NCBI GenBank assembly: GCA_947652605.1
Contig: OX393581.1
Coordinates: forward strand, 28,824,788 to 28,888,787
Direction: 5' to 3'
DNA: 64,000 nucleotides
DNA from: Elmis aenea
Lineage: Eukaryota; Arthropoda; Insecta; Coleoptera; Elmidae
The notes under the pieces are model-generated. The model worked only from the letters and a program-made list of their open reading frames with translations, searched no databases and was not told where the DNA came from. Of this stretch, positions 33,346 through 45,875 are shown piece after piece; the stretch's first letter is position 1, and each line of letters starts with the position of its first letter. The position numbers and the translations under genes are program-made.

Positions 33346-36300
33346 GTAAGATTTACACTATATTCGTAGATTCGTACCCATAAACAGTAAAATCATACGT
33401 TGAAAACGTATAATAATGGTTGATCTCCAGGACGTTGTTACAATATTACACATTTTTTATCCAATTAAACTCTGTAAATGTTGAAGGAGTTCACAGTTAA
33501 CAGTGGGACTCATGACTAAATAATAAATGTTGAAGGGCCAATGATTAAATAGGGACATCCGCAACATACATATTATATCTTAAAGAAGATCGTTTGTACA
33601 TGAATGAGGTGTTAACTATCGATATCATACTCATCTCTTTTCCAATTTGTTAAAATTGCAGAATATATTTATCTTTTATCCGAGAATCTAAACAAGGAAA
33701 AAGATTTGTATTCTTCTGTCAATCACTAAATTGATATTGGAGTTTTCGAAAAACAAACTTCATCAGAAATCTGATCAATATGTTTTAGTTTTAGCTTTAG
33801 TTTGCTTCTTAATATAAATTTAAACACTGTTATGGCCGAAGAGCTAGAGCTAGATAAATGGGCGGAATAAAATTATAAGCTCTATTTCTTTAATTAAAAG
33901 GTATCTAAAAAGCGTTAAAATACCGTATTTATAGATAAAAATTAAATATTATAGTGTTTTCTGGGTATAATTTTTGTTCTACTTGAATCGTCATAATGGT
34001 TTATTGTTCGAAATTGAGGACGAGACCATTATCATATTTATTATATTTAAAATAATAACCCATATATTTCGTTTTAACCAAATACATAAATAAGTTTTGT
34101 AGAAAGCTAATACGACTGTTCTGAAAAGACAAAAAATTGGCTCTTTCTATTCTGCTGCCATTAATCAATAAACAATTCCATTAAAATTGAAGAACCAGAT
34201 TAAATGAAAATAATGTTGTCAATTTAGGGTTTAAATTATTTTATACAAAGATAGGATAGAATAGACTATAGACTTATACAGCAACATGAACAATGCAATA
34301 TTAAATTTGTAAACTTATGCAAAAATGGGAGTGTTTGATTTGTTTTATTATAGCGGAAATAGTTTCATTAAAGTATGTATACACTCTGTTGAAATTTAAA
34401 TACAATATTAAATATCACATTTACATATGGTAATTGTATTGTATAGGTTCAGAAATGACAATAAGTAAATTATGAATTTAAAAAATGCAGTTTTTAAAGT
34501 ATTATCGTTTTTCGCATTTCTTTTACTTAAATTATACATTGCACTGAACAATATCTTTAAAAAAATAAACGAGTGCTTTGAGTACTGTACAGTGTAGGTA
34601 CATTACACGAAGTTGTTTTTACTTTATAATATTTGATAATATGGGATAACAATCTCAATCATGACAATAAATTGACAGTGTTGCAGCACGTTTTGGTGTA
34701 TTTAATAAAATTGATTTAATACCGGATTGCCCAATACGCTGCCCCAAACGAGCCTTGGTATAGCACAAGAAACTTTTTATTCGGCATTTGTAAAAATAAT
34801 TTTCTAATATTTTCAGTTATAAAATATAGAAGCCTGCAATTAAAATGTGGGGTTTAAAGTTGCTCTTTATCCAAACACCAAACTTATATACCGACTTAAT
34901 TCAGTTCTGCATAGCACTGCAAATCCAGATCAAAATTTACATATCGGTTCCTGTTTTAAAAAAATAGTAGGCGTATACGGATTTTATTTTCTTGCGAAGT
35001 TTAAGGTACTGGCAACCTTAACCTCATTTGCTGCTAAAATTGCTGTAACAATAAAACGCAATCTGTGACAAAATCGTCCATCCAATCAAATGAGTGTTTA
35101 GAACGAAACGTGTATTCAAAATTATTTTCGCTTCATCTTGCGCTTTTTTGCAAACGTTTTCTCAAATTAAAAATGGAAAGATTTCCTTTATTGTTATCTG
35201 CTTTTATATGTTAATCAAAAATTCGTATATTTTAATTTAAGGACGTGGAAATAAAGCGCGACTCAATGTCTGCTTACAAAACAAAATATAGGTTTAAGAT
35301 TGGGATCATATTTTACCAGGCATGCTAAATGTTTGTATTGCGTTATCCAACTGCAAGCTGAATAAATGCAGTTAGTGTGTAAATTTATGATAACAAATTA
35401 TCTGTTCAAACAGTAATACTGTGCTGAGGTTGATGCAAGCTAAGTACTGCATATTATACTGGTTGAAAAATATAATGAAAGTGAAAAATAACAATTATAG
35501 GTAAACCTAATTAATAAATGAACTTATCTAAAGTTGCATAATTTAATAAATAAAATGGTCATTAGTTATTTTATACTAAATTCATTGGATTCACACTAGG
35601 GATGCACCAATAAGCAAACTGGTCGATTGCTGATTAATCGGCCGATTATTGACTTTCACTTTTGATTGATTAGATTATATAATTAATGTTCATACAATGG
35701 GTAATCTACTGTTTTACAGCCACTTATTTTTAGACCAACTTTTAGTCGCTGCCACCGCACACATCCACTGCCACTCTGCTTAAGACGGCATTAAAAAAAA
35801 GCTTTGGCTAACCTCTAAAAATACTTTATAAAAAAAAACTCTTATGATCCTACATTACAATATAAGAAACAAAATTACAAAGCATTCAATACCACTACTG
35901 TCTTTAGTCATTTACTTTTATTTTTAATTATTTCAAGAAGCCTTTTTTTAATGTGCAGTAGTCAAAAATTATGTGTTTATTAAAAGCTTTAGTGCACTTA
36001 TAGTAATTTTCAAATCAAACAGCAATATTAGCAGCCAGATGGTAAAAATTAGTATAAGCTTAAAAAATTAAAATTTTTTCCATCAAATTGAATTTAATCG
36101 CCAAAAAAACGATTACCGATTAATCGGCAAAAAAGTATTACCGATTAATCGGCAAAAGAGCCAATACGGCCGATTACCAATTATCTACCGATTACTCGGT
36201 GCATCCCGACTTTAAACCAGTCGATAAGTTAAAAATTTAGCAAACCCGCAAAAACATAATATTGTTTTCAAGGAGTTTAACCTAATACAGAGTTGTTACC

Positions 36301-39300
36301 TAAGTCAATACTGAGCTACTTTAAAAAAGAAATTTTTAAAGAATCATGACAACACATAAGCAAACACAAAACGTCAAATTTCTGTTGTAGAAAATACTCT
36401 CAAATATTACAAATCTGTTTTATCTTGAGTGAATTTTAAAAACGTGTATTTAACAGCTGCAAACTCACACACACGACTCATGAGCTAATAAAGTATTGAA
36501 TTTAAAATAAACTACTTGTAAAATTAAGCCAATAAGTGTAATAAATGAGCCATAAAAATTATTCAGTTATAGTAATAGATGGTGTCTAATATGTTTGATG
36601 TAACTTTGACTTGCACGATAAATTTAATATGTTATACATAAATTATACGCATGCTTCTTAGATCTGAAAATTACATTTTTACAGTAATTACATCTATGTT
36701 TACATTAATTTAATGTAAATTTGTACAATAGGTGGCTTGTGATTTTATTATTAATGTTATTTTATGCATAGAATTAAAATAACAGTTTAAAATCCACTAT
36801 ATTAGGCCCGTGTGACACGATGAAAGATTCTGTATAGAAATTTGTGTCAAATATTATACAGAAAATCTTATATCGTGTCATATAGGTTTCTTGTACAAAA
36901 TTCTGTATAGTTTCTTGCATGTACAGCGTTCCATGCAGTTTCTTGTTCAGAAAATACAATAGGGCGTGTTCTATTTGCAAGCTAGTTTTGATACAGAAAC
37001 TGCGTGCTACAGATGCGCATTCAGTTCGTGTATAATGGCGACTAACAGCTGATTTAGAACATCTGCAGCTAAAGGAAATATAAACAATAGAAATTCCTGT
37101 TAACAGTTAATTCTTGGTAATCCGAAGCAGGATGTTGTTATTGTTTAAAATGTCAATTACAAGGGATAAATACCTTGTTTTAAGAGGGAGTGTATATCTG
37201 TGTTTATACTGTTTAGGCGCATGGGCATGGGCAGTAACTTGTACATAAAATTGTATCAGTGTCACACGCAGTTTCAAATGAATGGAATTATATACTGAAA
37301 TCTGTACAAGAAAAATAATACAAGATATTTTGTTTTAAATTTTATATAGAAATTTGCACCGTGTCACACTCTACAAACTGCGTAAATTATTATTTTAGAA
37401 TATTTGACGCCCATACATTCTTTGTACAAAATACTGTATGTATTTGTCTAGATCTCTAGAGTCTAGATTCTAGATCAGTGGTTCCCAAAGTGGTCCCTAC
37501 GGACCCCAAGGGGTCCCTGGGATCATTCAGGGGGTCCTTGGAAAATTAAAATCGATTTTGGGGTCCCTGAAAAACGTCAGGGGGTCCACGCAAGGTTTAA
37601 CGTAAAATAAAAAAATTGTGACACATTTTTATTAATATTGAAGTTAAAATAAATAACAATGAATAAATTATTAGCGATTTTTACGTCCCAAGTAAAATAT
37701 AAATATAGACAGGTGCATAAAATACAAGTAATAACAGGCATCGCGGTGTCAGGCAGGTTTATACATGAACGCAATAGAGTCGATACTTGCACCAACTAGT
37801 CTATAATATGAACTATAAAAGAGTGGCGCATCTAATCTACAATTTAGTTCTGTCTTATGCGTGATTCAGTGTTGGAATTCATGGAGAGTAAAGACAATGA
37901 TTTGCGGCACAATTTAATTATCTCAAAAAATGACATCGCTTATATGACTGATTTATTTGCCAGATTTAACGAGACTAATTTGAAACTACAAGGTGACACA
38001 TTAAATTTAATCAAAACTAAAAGTGTAATATCTGCTTTTGTTGCAAAACTTTTGCTATACAAACAAAACTTGGGAAGAGGATAATGTTCTCAGTTTCCAA
38101 ATCTTTCAAAATTGCAAAATAGAGATGAAGATTTGTTTGCTTATTGTCAACACTTAACGGCGCTTCATTCGGACCTTAACCAAAGATTTGAAGACATTCT
38201 TCACTTGGATATTCCAGACTGGGTGTTGAACCCTTTTGCAAGTAGTCAAACTCAGAGCACAAATGCAGATGAATACATCCTAATACAGGAGCAACTTATT
38301 GAATTATCCACAAATGAGGAGCTGAAACCAATGTTTAAACAAGGATACGACAATTTCTGGTTACAAAAACAGATCCCAATTTTATATCCAGCATTATGGG
38401 TTATTGTACAGAAGCTTTTGATTGCTTTTCCGTCTTCCTATTTGGTAGAACGTGGATTCAGTGTCGTTGTGAGCTTCGTCACAAAAAAAAGAAACCTACT
38501 AGAAATTAGTACTCGTGGGGATTTGCGGTTGCTACTCACAAACATTGAGCCGGACATAAATACACTCATAACATCCCATCAGGTTCATCCAAGTCATTAA
38601 TTTATTTTGTATTTTAAAACAAAAGTTATAATTTCAATAAATACTTTTTCAACAAAATGTTTTATTTATATTTTATTTTTACGTCACCATTTACCATTCA
38701 AGACATCAAAATTAAATTTTTAATTTTTCTATTATGCATTTATGTAGTTTTTTACCCAGGGTCCGTGGGAAAGTTTGACTATGAAAGGGGGTCCGTGGGC
38801 AAGTTTTGACTATGAAAAGGGGTCCGTGGGCCAAAAGAGTTTGGGAACCACTGTTCTAGATCATACAAAATGTATTTTACTAAACACAAAAATATGAGCA
38901 ATCTGTCAATTTTCCGTGAACTGATATTTTTGCATATTTTTTTAACACCAAATCATTTCATGAGTGTTAACAGCTAATCGAAGTTTTTCCGTTGTAATGG
39001 TAAACAATCTTTAACTGTTTATATTAAGATTAAACATACTGCATGGTTGCCAGGTTTGTGATAATAATAGCGAACATCCCTAAATACTCATAGTTCAACC
39101 AACCATTGTCAAGTTTCAAAGTATACTGTATAACATTTTCAGTATAAGTCGTATAAAAATATATCACAATAATGGTATGAGACAAACACTAATGTTATAC
39201 AGTTTTATAACGAGCACTAATTCCTTTTAGCCTTTTACATTTTAAATCAGAATGAACTGTAGTAATAATCAATATCTTGTAATGCAGATATACTTAGCGA

Positions 39301-42300
39301 ATTGCTAGGCATGCAGATGAAAGTCTTCTTCGAACAACTGGGTGTGCTTAATACGCGCATCTAGAAGGCTTTGTGAGTAGATTGCCATTTTCACTAATGT
39401 AACTATTTACACAAAAATAGTTTCCAAATGTTCTAAATATTAGTGTAGAAACTGAACTTTCTCAAACTAAAAAAATGTAATTTCATTTTTAATGATTCTG
39501 TCAATAATGTGAACGCACCATAATTATACGTAGCTCGCGTATCAAGATTGGCAGCAATTCTATTGTAATTTATCCTGGGAACTTTGAAATTAAGCACACA
39601 AAAGTTGTTTAATTTCATTGTAAATTATTGTCTTACCTACATCCGCCTATAAGTTTAAAAAAAGTGAAGTTTACCACAAACTCACATGCGATATTTTAAA
39701 ATACAATAAGCACACATGCATTTACTTTTTTCGTCAGTGAAACTTTTTTTAGTAATGCTAATGCTAATGAGCTAATGCTAATGAGCTAATGCTAATGAGC
39801 TAATGCCAATGCTAGCGTGAGAAATATGATAAAAAATAGCCTTAAAAATGCATATACAGAAGTGGGTACTTATCTGGTAATTAAGTATTTTAGTTTAAGA
39901 TGATAACATGCAAGCATGCAACGAAATGTTTTTCTACGTGAGTAAAATTATTTTAAATAAACATACCTATTAATATTCAAATGTATGCAAATCGTGAAGA
40001 TTCTGTATCAGTCAATTGCACTACTTACTACGGATATGCAAAGTCTGCTAAACAAATTGGTTGTTGTGAAACTTATGAACTTAAACAAAATTTCTGTATG
40101 ATGAGTTATACCTAGGGTTTATATCCCGAGATCCCCGTCCATTTTAAGTTATTTTATATTTCGCTAAAAATACTTATTGTGCCGGAAAACCCAGGATAAT
40201 AAAAAAAAAATATTTTCGTTTATTTGTTACAAGTATCTTTACTAAAATTTAATTATAAGAAGTCCGATCTCCATGACAAAGTTTATAACATCAAAATACG
40301 TTTACAGTTCTATTTTTCTGTGCCCTGGTAATACGAAGCACAATAGCTTATAAATTAAATTTAACTGATAAAAACGATGTCTCTTTGCAGCTAAATGCTC
40401 TCAAGACGATTCCACCCACTTCAATAGAGACTGAGAGAGCATTTTATGCAGCAGTACTTTCTGTTAATAAATTAAGAATAAGACTAAATGAACGAAGCAT
40501 AGCCATAGATCACCTTTGTTTTCTTTAATTAGATTACATAAATTAATTGTAAAAATTATGTTATTGGTTATTGTGTATTAAAATCAAATTGCAAAGCACA
40601 GTAATATTTCTTAAATGTATATTTCTTTCACCAATATTACTCTAGTATTTATAATAATCAAGGAGCAAATGTATTAAATATGTCTTGGAGTTGTTTTTAA
40701 GTAAGAAACCGCTCCCTTCCTTTTTCGGGTTATTTATTTCAAAATTTTTACATAATTTATCATGGCACCACAGTGACTAAATAATAAAAAAACGAACAAA
40801 AACAAAACTATATCGATTAACGGTATTTTAACGGAATAACAGTACATTTTTTGTGTGTAAAAAATTAACAAATGTACCAATAAATATTTTTATGTAATTA
40901 ACTCTTGAATTTTTAAATAATTTACCATGTTTTATAAAAATAACCATTTATACATTTTCATATACATAGTTTCTCTATATTTTAAAAATATTGTTAATCG
41001 ACAACAAATTAATGTTAAAAAATAAAACTTTGCTTTTTTGTCTTGGCAAACAGAATTTTGCAGCCAACACTTATTTTATTAAATTCAAAAGTTACTTTAA
41101 TGAAATGATTGTAACTGATTAGAACTGGCATTGTTAAAGTTTATGATATCCGTATCTTAAAAGGACACCGTAATTTTGCTTTGCTGAGGGCAAAACCGTT
41201 TGTTTAAAATTCTGTTGTCAAAAATTCAAGTTTATGAATAATTTCGTTTTAAACTAAAGCATATGCATTTGCATGCTGTTAATAGATATGATTGCATTTT
41301 AAGTACCTACTTGAATGAAAAATTAAAAAAATCACATCCTTACATGCTGTTGACACATAAAAAGACATTTTCAATGCTGAAAAAAAACCACAAAAATCAT
41401 AATTTGCCAAGTAATTTGACCAATATTTGCTGATGTATTTATTTGCTCTTTTTATCTAAACTTAAGCTTCCGCAGGAAGTTTAGCAACTGCCCTCCAGGA
41501 GTTAATGTTGTTGAATTATGTATGTTGAATATATGTATGTAATAAAACTGTAAAAAAAAGTAAAAAATCGTTATAATTCCATTTTTTGGAGACGTAATTG
41601 ATACTGTTGCTTTAGAAATAATTTAATAAAAAGGCTGCATAATTCTATGTGTAACCAAGTGCGCTTTATAATGTGGTTTTGCCATTATTTGAAAAACCTA
41701 GTAAAAATATTAAAACTTTTGATACAAAAACATTTTTTTATCACGTTAATATTTAATTCGAGTATTTAATATTCATATATTTTTTTCAGATCAGACAATG
41801 CAATACGTACGTAGTTTGGAACAACGGGTTAAACAACTTGAAGACGATAAACGTTCTCTTACCCATAAAATTAATCAGTTGGCCACATCCGCAGGAGATC
41901 CAAATCTAGCAATTCCTCCAGATTCTGGTACAGCCATGTTAAGTGGTCGCCCAGAAGCCGTAGTTAGAGCGCTCCAAGTACTCGAAGTTCGAGAACAATT
42001 GGAACGCGAAGGTCGAATGCCAGAACGTAGTGAAAATATGTCCGACACTACCACTGGTGATATGGATGATGGCGAAAAAGCTCTCGTCAGAGAAATGTGC
42101 AACGTAAGTATTGTCATGACTTTTTAGCGCAACTTTATCGTACGCATTTCAGCTTAAAATTAGGAATTTTTGAGTGTGATATTTTGCAAAACAAATCACT
42201 TTAACTCGTTTTAAATGCAGAACTACATTTAAAAATTACAACTGAATTAGAGAAAAAGCCGATTCTTACATTCGGTCGATACAAAATCTAGTCACGATCA

Positions 42301-44310
42301 TGGAATTTCGCTAAACATTCACTTTGAACAATCATTCATTTTTTTTTTAAATTTCTGGTAAAGCACTGTATGTGGGAATAAATAATGTTTTGAAATACCC
42401 TTTCGATGAAATTTTTTGTAACCTTGGACGATGAAGATATTATTTAATCTTAAATTACGAGAACGTTCCTGGGCACGTCAAAGGTTTAAAAAAAAAAACA
42501 CGAAGATTAGGCTTCAGTCTTTCGGACACTGTGAATAAAGCAACCAATTTTTTTTTTTATTTTCATAGGTCAGCAGGACCGTCGCGAGGGTATGTGTCGC
42601 CCTCAGGCAATTTTTTTAATGCCGCCCCATCTAGGTTGTCATAAAAATTACTGACGAACAAAAAACTTTCATGTTCTTATTTTGTAACTTTAAAACGACG
42701 TAAAAAAGCAATCGCACAATTTTTTCGATGTGTTCCTTTGCAGTTGTAATTATTAATACATAGTTTTAAAAATTCATTGTAATTTTGCCGCCCCTGCGAA
42801 GTGCCGCCCTCAGGCGGTGTCTAAGCTGCTTAGTGCTAGCGAGACCCCTTTATGTCGATAATGAATTTCCATACTTCAAAAAGTTTAGGCCGAAAAACAA
42901 AAGATGCAAATTATCGAGATTTTTACCCTAAGCTGATTTTTATATAGTTTGCAGGTCATCATCCTATCCCTATCAAAATATTCATTCAAATAAATACTAT
43001 GATTGTCTTTGTGGTTTGATCGTGATCGACAATCTTTACAGCTATATTTGATTTTTATAGAAATCTCCGTCAAGATATTTGATTGAATCGTGATATAACC
43101 GTAACCGGACCGTGTTTAGCCGAAAATGAAAAAAGACTGGATTTCCTTATCCTTGGGCCCGCTGCATACGTACGTTTTTCTGTCGTCCGATTGCCGGAGT
43201 TGCGGCGCAAAGTATACTAGAAAACATTGAGTGCTGCACACGTACATCCGTCGCCGGACGGCTGCCGCACGTCCAAGTTAAGTAGATCTCCAAAGAAACG
43301 TACGTGTACATCGGCACCGTACGTCTGCCGGACGGCAGAAAAACGTACGTGTGCAGCGGGGCTTAATCAGTGGTGAGCTGTAGGCTGTAGGGGGCTCGCG
43401 CGAGCCCTTTCTTAAATTATTCCTTAATTTGCGAGCCCCTTGTTCTTCTTGTTAACCATTTCTCAAGAAAAAATATATCTTAAAATCACAATAGAATTTT
43501 TTGCAATACTGAGTAATCGAGCGTAATTTTAAACATCTACAGAAACAAATAAAATTGGTAGTGGAACTTTTTCGCATGTACATATTCTGAACATTAATTT
43601 TTTCCGCTATAACCAATAAGCAGGCAGTTTTATATGACGTTATCACCGGTATACGTCGACCCTTGACATTCGCGGGGGTTGCGTTTCCAGGGTCCCCACT
43701 AATGTGGAAAATTCACGAATAACTCTAACTATAAAATTAAATTTCGTCAGCATGTATATCGCACGTATAACATGACAAATATGAGATGAAAGAAGAAACA
43801 CATGATTTATTGTACAAAACTTAACAAGGAAAATAAAAATCTCGCGTAAAAACGGGCGGGAGAGAAAAAAAAACGCAAATGTGATTACCGCGAATTTTAA
43901 GGGTCGACTATACTGACTATTGAGTTAGTCTGTAACGTCGTATTCATGTAAAATTCCCGTACATCAAAAACCGGCAAAATCACACAAATGCTCTGCGACC
44001 AACCACTGTAAACTCAATTTTAGCGCAGATTTCATTTTTTAAACGTTTATTTTTTTCAATTATTTTTGTTGACGTAGCTTAGATATACAAAAATTATCTT
44101 GATGGATAATATTTGAGAATTCCATTTTTTCAATCCATTTTTGATTGTAGTTCCACCGATCGCATCGTTTTTAGTCCCAGAGAGGATCCCTATGATCACT
44201 CTCCGGGGAAAGACTTATTACTATAGATCCAATCATTAGTTTTAATTCTGTTTTATTTGCAGGTAGTTTGGAAAAAATTAGAAGAGGGTCCACCCCAATC
44301 AAGAAGATGA
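32286..44310 (+). CDS. Ccdc85: CCDC85-family coiled-coil protein, complete gene (3 coding exons)
   Basis: Coding exons are 32286-33345, 41790-42103 and 44263-44310, with GT-AG borders and exact frame joins, giving 473 residues. The first 180 residues are proline-rich and look disordered. About residues 190-287 form the signature coiled coil, with [29 protein letters not shown] and ELCLYLDEERG, almost identical to human CCDC85 proteins. The C-terminal EMCNVVWKKLEEG motif is also family-typical. Vertebrate members associate with adherens junctions and delta-catenin family proteins and act in transcriptional repression; the insect role is inferred. I chose ATG 32286 because the upstream frame has no ATG. 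The 8.4 kb first intron carries a complete hAT. Confidence 0.93.
33346..35596. other. CCDC85 intron 1, first part
   Basis: AT-rich intronic sequence. No transposon end, coding similarity or RNA gene was recognised before 35597. Confidence 0.45.
35597..36209. mobile_element. hAT-like MITE with GATTAATCGG subterminal repeats
   Basis: TAGGGATGCACC at 35597 and GGTGCATCCCGA ending 36209 are inverted ends. Both subterminal zones repeat CCGATTAATCGG and GGCCGATTA motifs. The flanking 8-mers do not match, so the duplication has decayed or the ends are slightly off. Confidence 0.65.
36805..37369. mobile_element. Possible PIF/Harbinger-type element
   Basis: After TTA at 36802, GGCCCGTGTGACACGATG opens the unit. 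An inverted CCGTGTCACAC lies at about 37359-37369, and TATAGAAATTTG motifs sit inside both ends. No transposase remains, and the right boundary is approximate. Confidence 0.35.
37476..38853 (+). mobile_element. hAT element (SCAND3/ZBED-like), internally deleted but with most of a transposase C-terminus
   Basis: The perfect 8-bp duplication TTCTAGAT (37468-37475, 38854-38861) flanks CAGTGGTTCCCAAA and TTTGGGAACCACTG. Subterminal GGGGTCC repeats occur on both sides. At 1,378 bp it lacks the N-terminal half of the transposase. It sits in CCDC85 intron 1. Confidence 0.9.
37857..38600 (+). pseudogene. hAT transposase C-terminal region with one in-frame stop
   Basis: One frame runs from ATG 37857 to 38600, broken only by TAA at 38082-38084. 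It matches the C-terminal part of SCAND3/ZBED5/FAM200-like hAT proteins: RFNETNLKLQG, then QFPNLSKL, then FPSSYLVERGFSVV and KKRN in the dimerisation (hATC) domain. The zinc finger and the first catalytic residues are missing. A single stop in an otherwise open 248-codon frame implies a recent loss of function. Confidence 0.8.
38870..41789. other. CCDC85 intron 1, last part
   Basis: AT-rich intronic sequence with one short tandem repeat (39757-39811). I see no transposon ends or coding similarity elsewhere in it. Confidence 0.45.
39757..39811. repeat. Tandem 14-bp repeat
   Basis: About four units of GCTAATGCTAATGA in a row, the last one diverged. This is a minisatellite, without coding content. 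Confidence 0.85.
41790..42103 (+). CDS. Ccdc85: CCDC85 exon 2
   Basis: It completes residue 354 and encodes 355-458. It contains MQYVRSLEQRVKQLEDD, a second short coiled coil, followed by an acidic stretch and EKALVREMCN. The acceptor is TTTCAG at 41789 and the donor GTAAGT is at 42104. Confidence 0.92.
42571..42848. mobile_element. Decayed GC-rich MITE
   Basis: CGCCCTCAGGCAATTTTT near the left and GCCGCCCTCAGGCGGTG near the right face each other in an otherwise AT-rich intron. CGCGAGGG and CTAGCGAGAC mark possible ends. It may be related to the element at 25242; no target duplication was confirmed. Confidence 0.4.
43155..43362. mobile_element. PIF/Harbinger-like MITE
   Basis: GGGCCCGCTGCATACGTACG at 43155 faces CGTACGTGTGCAGCGGGGC ending 43362. 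Inside, TTTTTCTGTCGTCCG faces CGGACGGCAGAAAAA. The arms also share CGGACG/CGTCCG blocks, so the roughly 208-bp unit folds well. Flanking TTG and TTA are consistent with a 3-bp target, but not identical. Confidence 0.55.
43368..43535 (+). mobile_element. hAT left end, same family as the element at 63484-63837
   Basis: CAGTGGTGAGCTGTAGG at 43368 opens sequence that matches the complement of 63837 leftward, including GCGAGCCCCTTGTTCTTCTT and GTTAACCATTTTCTCAAGAA-like blocks. It lacks a roughly 60-base segment found in the other copy. A right end could be ACCACTG at 44008, but no 8-bp duplication supports it. Confidence 0.55.
43654..43908. mobile_element. pogo/Tigger-like MITE
   Basis: TA at 43652-43653 and 43909-43910 flanks CGTCGACCCTTGACATTCGC and GCGAATTTTAAGGGTCGAC. 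The GTCGACCCTTGA start followed by a GGGTCCCC block resembles Tigger-type pogo elements. It has no coding capacity at 255 bp. Confidence 0.55.
44263..44310 (+). CDS. Ccdc85: CCDC85 exon 3 (C-terminus)
   Basis: A 48-base exon after TTTGCAG encodes VVWKKLEEGPPQSRR and a TGA stop. REMCN|VVWKKL across the junction reproduces the conserved CCDC85 C-terminal motif, which confirms this short exon. Confidence 0.88.
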   Translation, partial: VVWKKLEEGPPQSRR

Positions 44311-44797
44311 AGTTGATGTAGTCCTTGTTAACATTCTGCCTTATAAAATCATCTATATTTTTATAAATTTACTGTTAAAATTTTGCATTTCATATATGTA
44401 ATTTTAAATATTTTTATATTATAGTAATTTATTTATTTGTACTTTAGGATGTTTTATTATACAATGATACATTGTACATAATTCCAAATACATATATTAA
44501 TTACAAATGCTGTATTCATTATTTTTTTTGTGTGACTCCCAGAATATTACAATCTGTCCCAAATGGTATCCGGAAGATTCACCGAAAAGCAATTCACCGA
44601 CGCAGTTCAACGAATATCAATTCACTGCATACACAATTATTCACCACATCATCAAAAAAAAAAATAGATATAAAGTACATGAAATATATTAATTAACAAT
44701 CAGAAAGTAATATATTGTGACTGACCATCCTGTACATTGGCTGCACCTTAAGAGACAAGAAGAACTGAAGGAAATATTAAATGTCAATAGGGAAGAA

Positions 44798-45817
44798 ATG
44801 AAGGAAATTATGAACAGAAATAATAAGGAGATTGAAGAAAGGATAAGTGCTATACAGGGAGATATAGGTAAAACTGTGGGAAGAATTGACAATTTGGAAC
44901 AGCAAGTACTAGAGTTAAAAGCGAAAGATTCTATAAATGAAGTCCGTGAAAATATCAGTACTGAAAGTATCGAGAGAACAACCATAAATTTAGAAAAGGG
45001 TGACAAATCAAAGGGCAATAGGTATTTATTGATTATTATGGATTACTTCACAAAATGGCCTGAGGCAGTTCCAATTCCAAACCAAGAAGCATCGACAGTT
45101 GTAGAACTTTTATTATCTACATGGATTTCAAGATATGGTTTACCTTTAGAAATACATAGTGATCAAGGTAGGAATTTTGAATCAAAGTTATTTCAGGGAA
45201 TTTGTGAATGTTTAAAAATACATAAAACCAGAACAACACCATTGAATCCGAAATCAGATGGAATGGTTGAAAGATTTAATAGAACCATGGAGGAATATTT
45301 AGCAAAAATTATACTCAACAAGCAAGAATTATGGGACGAATATATACCGTTACTGTTATTAGCATATAGAAGTGCTAAACATGAAAGCATAAATATGTCA
45401 CCAGCAAAAGTATTATTTGGTAATGAAATTAAATTACCCTGTGATTTGTTATATGGCACAACCCCTCAACCTAAAGCAATAGTTGAATATGTTGACGAGT
45501 TCCGAGATAAGATGGAGTATGTTCATAATGTTGCAAGAGAAAATTTGTTAAAATCGTCAAATAGCATGAAACTAAGGTACGATTTGAAGGCGAATGTCAA
45601 GAGATTTGAAGTTGGCAAACTGGTGTGGTTCTTCAATCCGTGGAGAAAGCGAGGGTATTCGGGGAAGCTACAGTGCGATTGGGAAGGTCCATGTGTGATT
45701 GTGGATCGGGTGAATGATATTGTATATAGGATCAGACAAGCGCCGAAGGTAAAAATGAAAATAGTGCATGTTAATAGGTTGGCGAAGTTTTATCGGATAG
45801 AGGACTGTGTAAGTTGA
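44798..45817 (+). CDS. Chimeric coiled-coil/integrase protein of a Ty3/gypsy element
   Basis: The frame is open from 44717; the first ATG is at 44798. Residues 1-60 are heptad-rich (NNKEIEERISAIQGDIGKTV...), like a gag or gag-linker coiled coil. From about 45015 it is a retroviral-type integrase core: DYFTKWPEA, HSDQGRNFES and MVERFNRTMEEY supply the D, D and E residues. The C-terminal end carries a GPY/F-like module (WEGPCVIVDRVNDIVYRIRQ). The integrase HHCC zinc finger, protease, reverse transcriptase and RNase H are absent, so gag-side sequence is fused directly to integrase. The 340 codons are unbroken, which means either a young deletion product or a maintained host gene. Confidence 0.75.
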   Translation: MKEIMNRNNKEIEERISAIQGDIGKTVGRIDNLEQQVLELKAKDSINEVRENISTESIERTTINLEKGDKSKGNRYLLIIMDYFTKWPEAVPIPNQEASTVVELLLSTWISRYGLPLEIHSDQGRNFESKLFQGICECLKIHKTRTTPLNPKSDGMVERFNRTMEEYLAKIILNKQELWDEYIPLLLLAYRSAKHESINMSPAKVLFGNEIKLPCDLLYGTTPQPKAIVEYVDEFRDKMEYVHNVARENLLKSSNSMKLRYDLKANVKRFEVGKLVWFFNPWRKRGYSGKLQCDWEGPCVIVDRVNDIVYRIRQAPKVKMKIVHVNRLAKFYRIEDCVS

Positions 45818-45875
45818 TATTTGTTTGTTTTGTTGAGAATATCTGAGGACAGATATGATGAGGTCAGGATGGCAA

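Noticed and set aside
39757..39811. Regular short repeats as a CRISPR-like array
   Set aside because: Units are directly tandem with no spacers, in an insect intron; a minisatellite explains them.
44507..44692. Short frame containing NITICPKWYPEDSPKSNSPT as a host exon
   Set aside because: It follows a TCCCAG that could be an acceptor, but there is no upstream partner exon or family match, and it lies inside the retroelement-bearing insertion.
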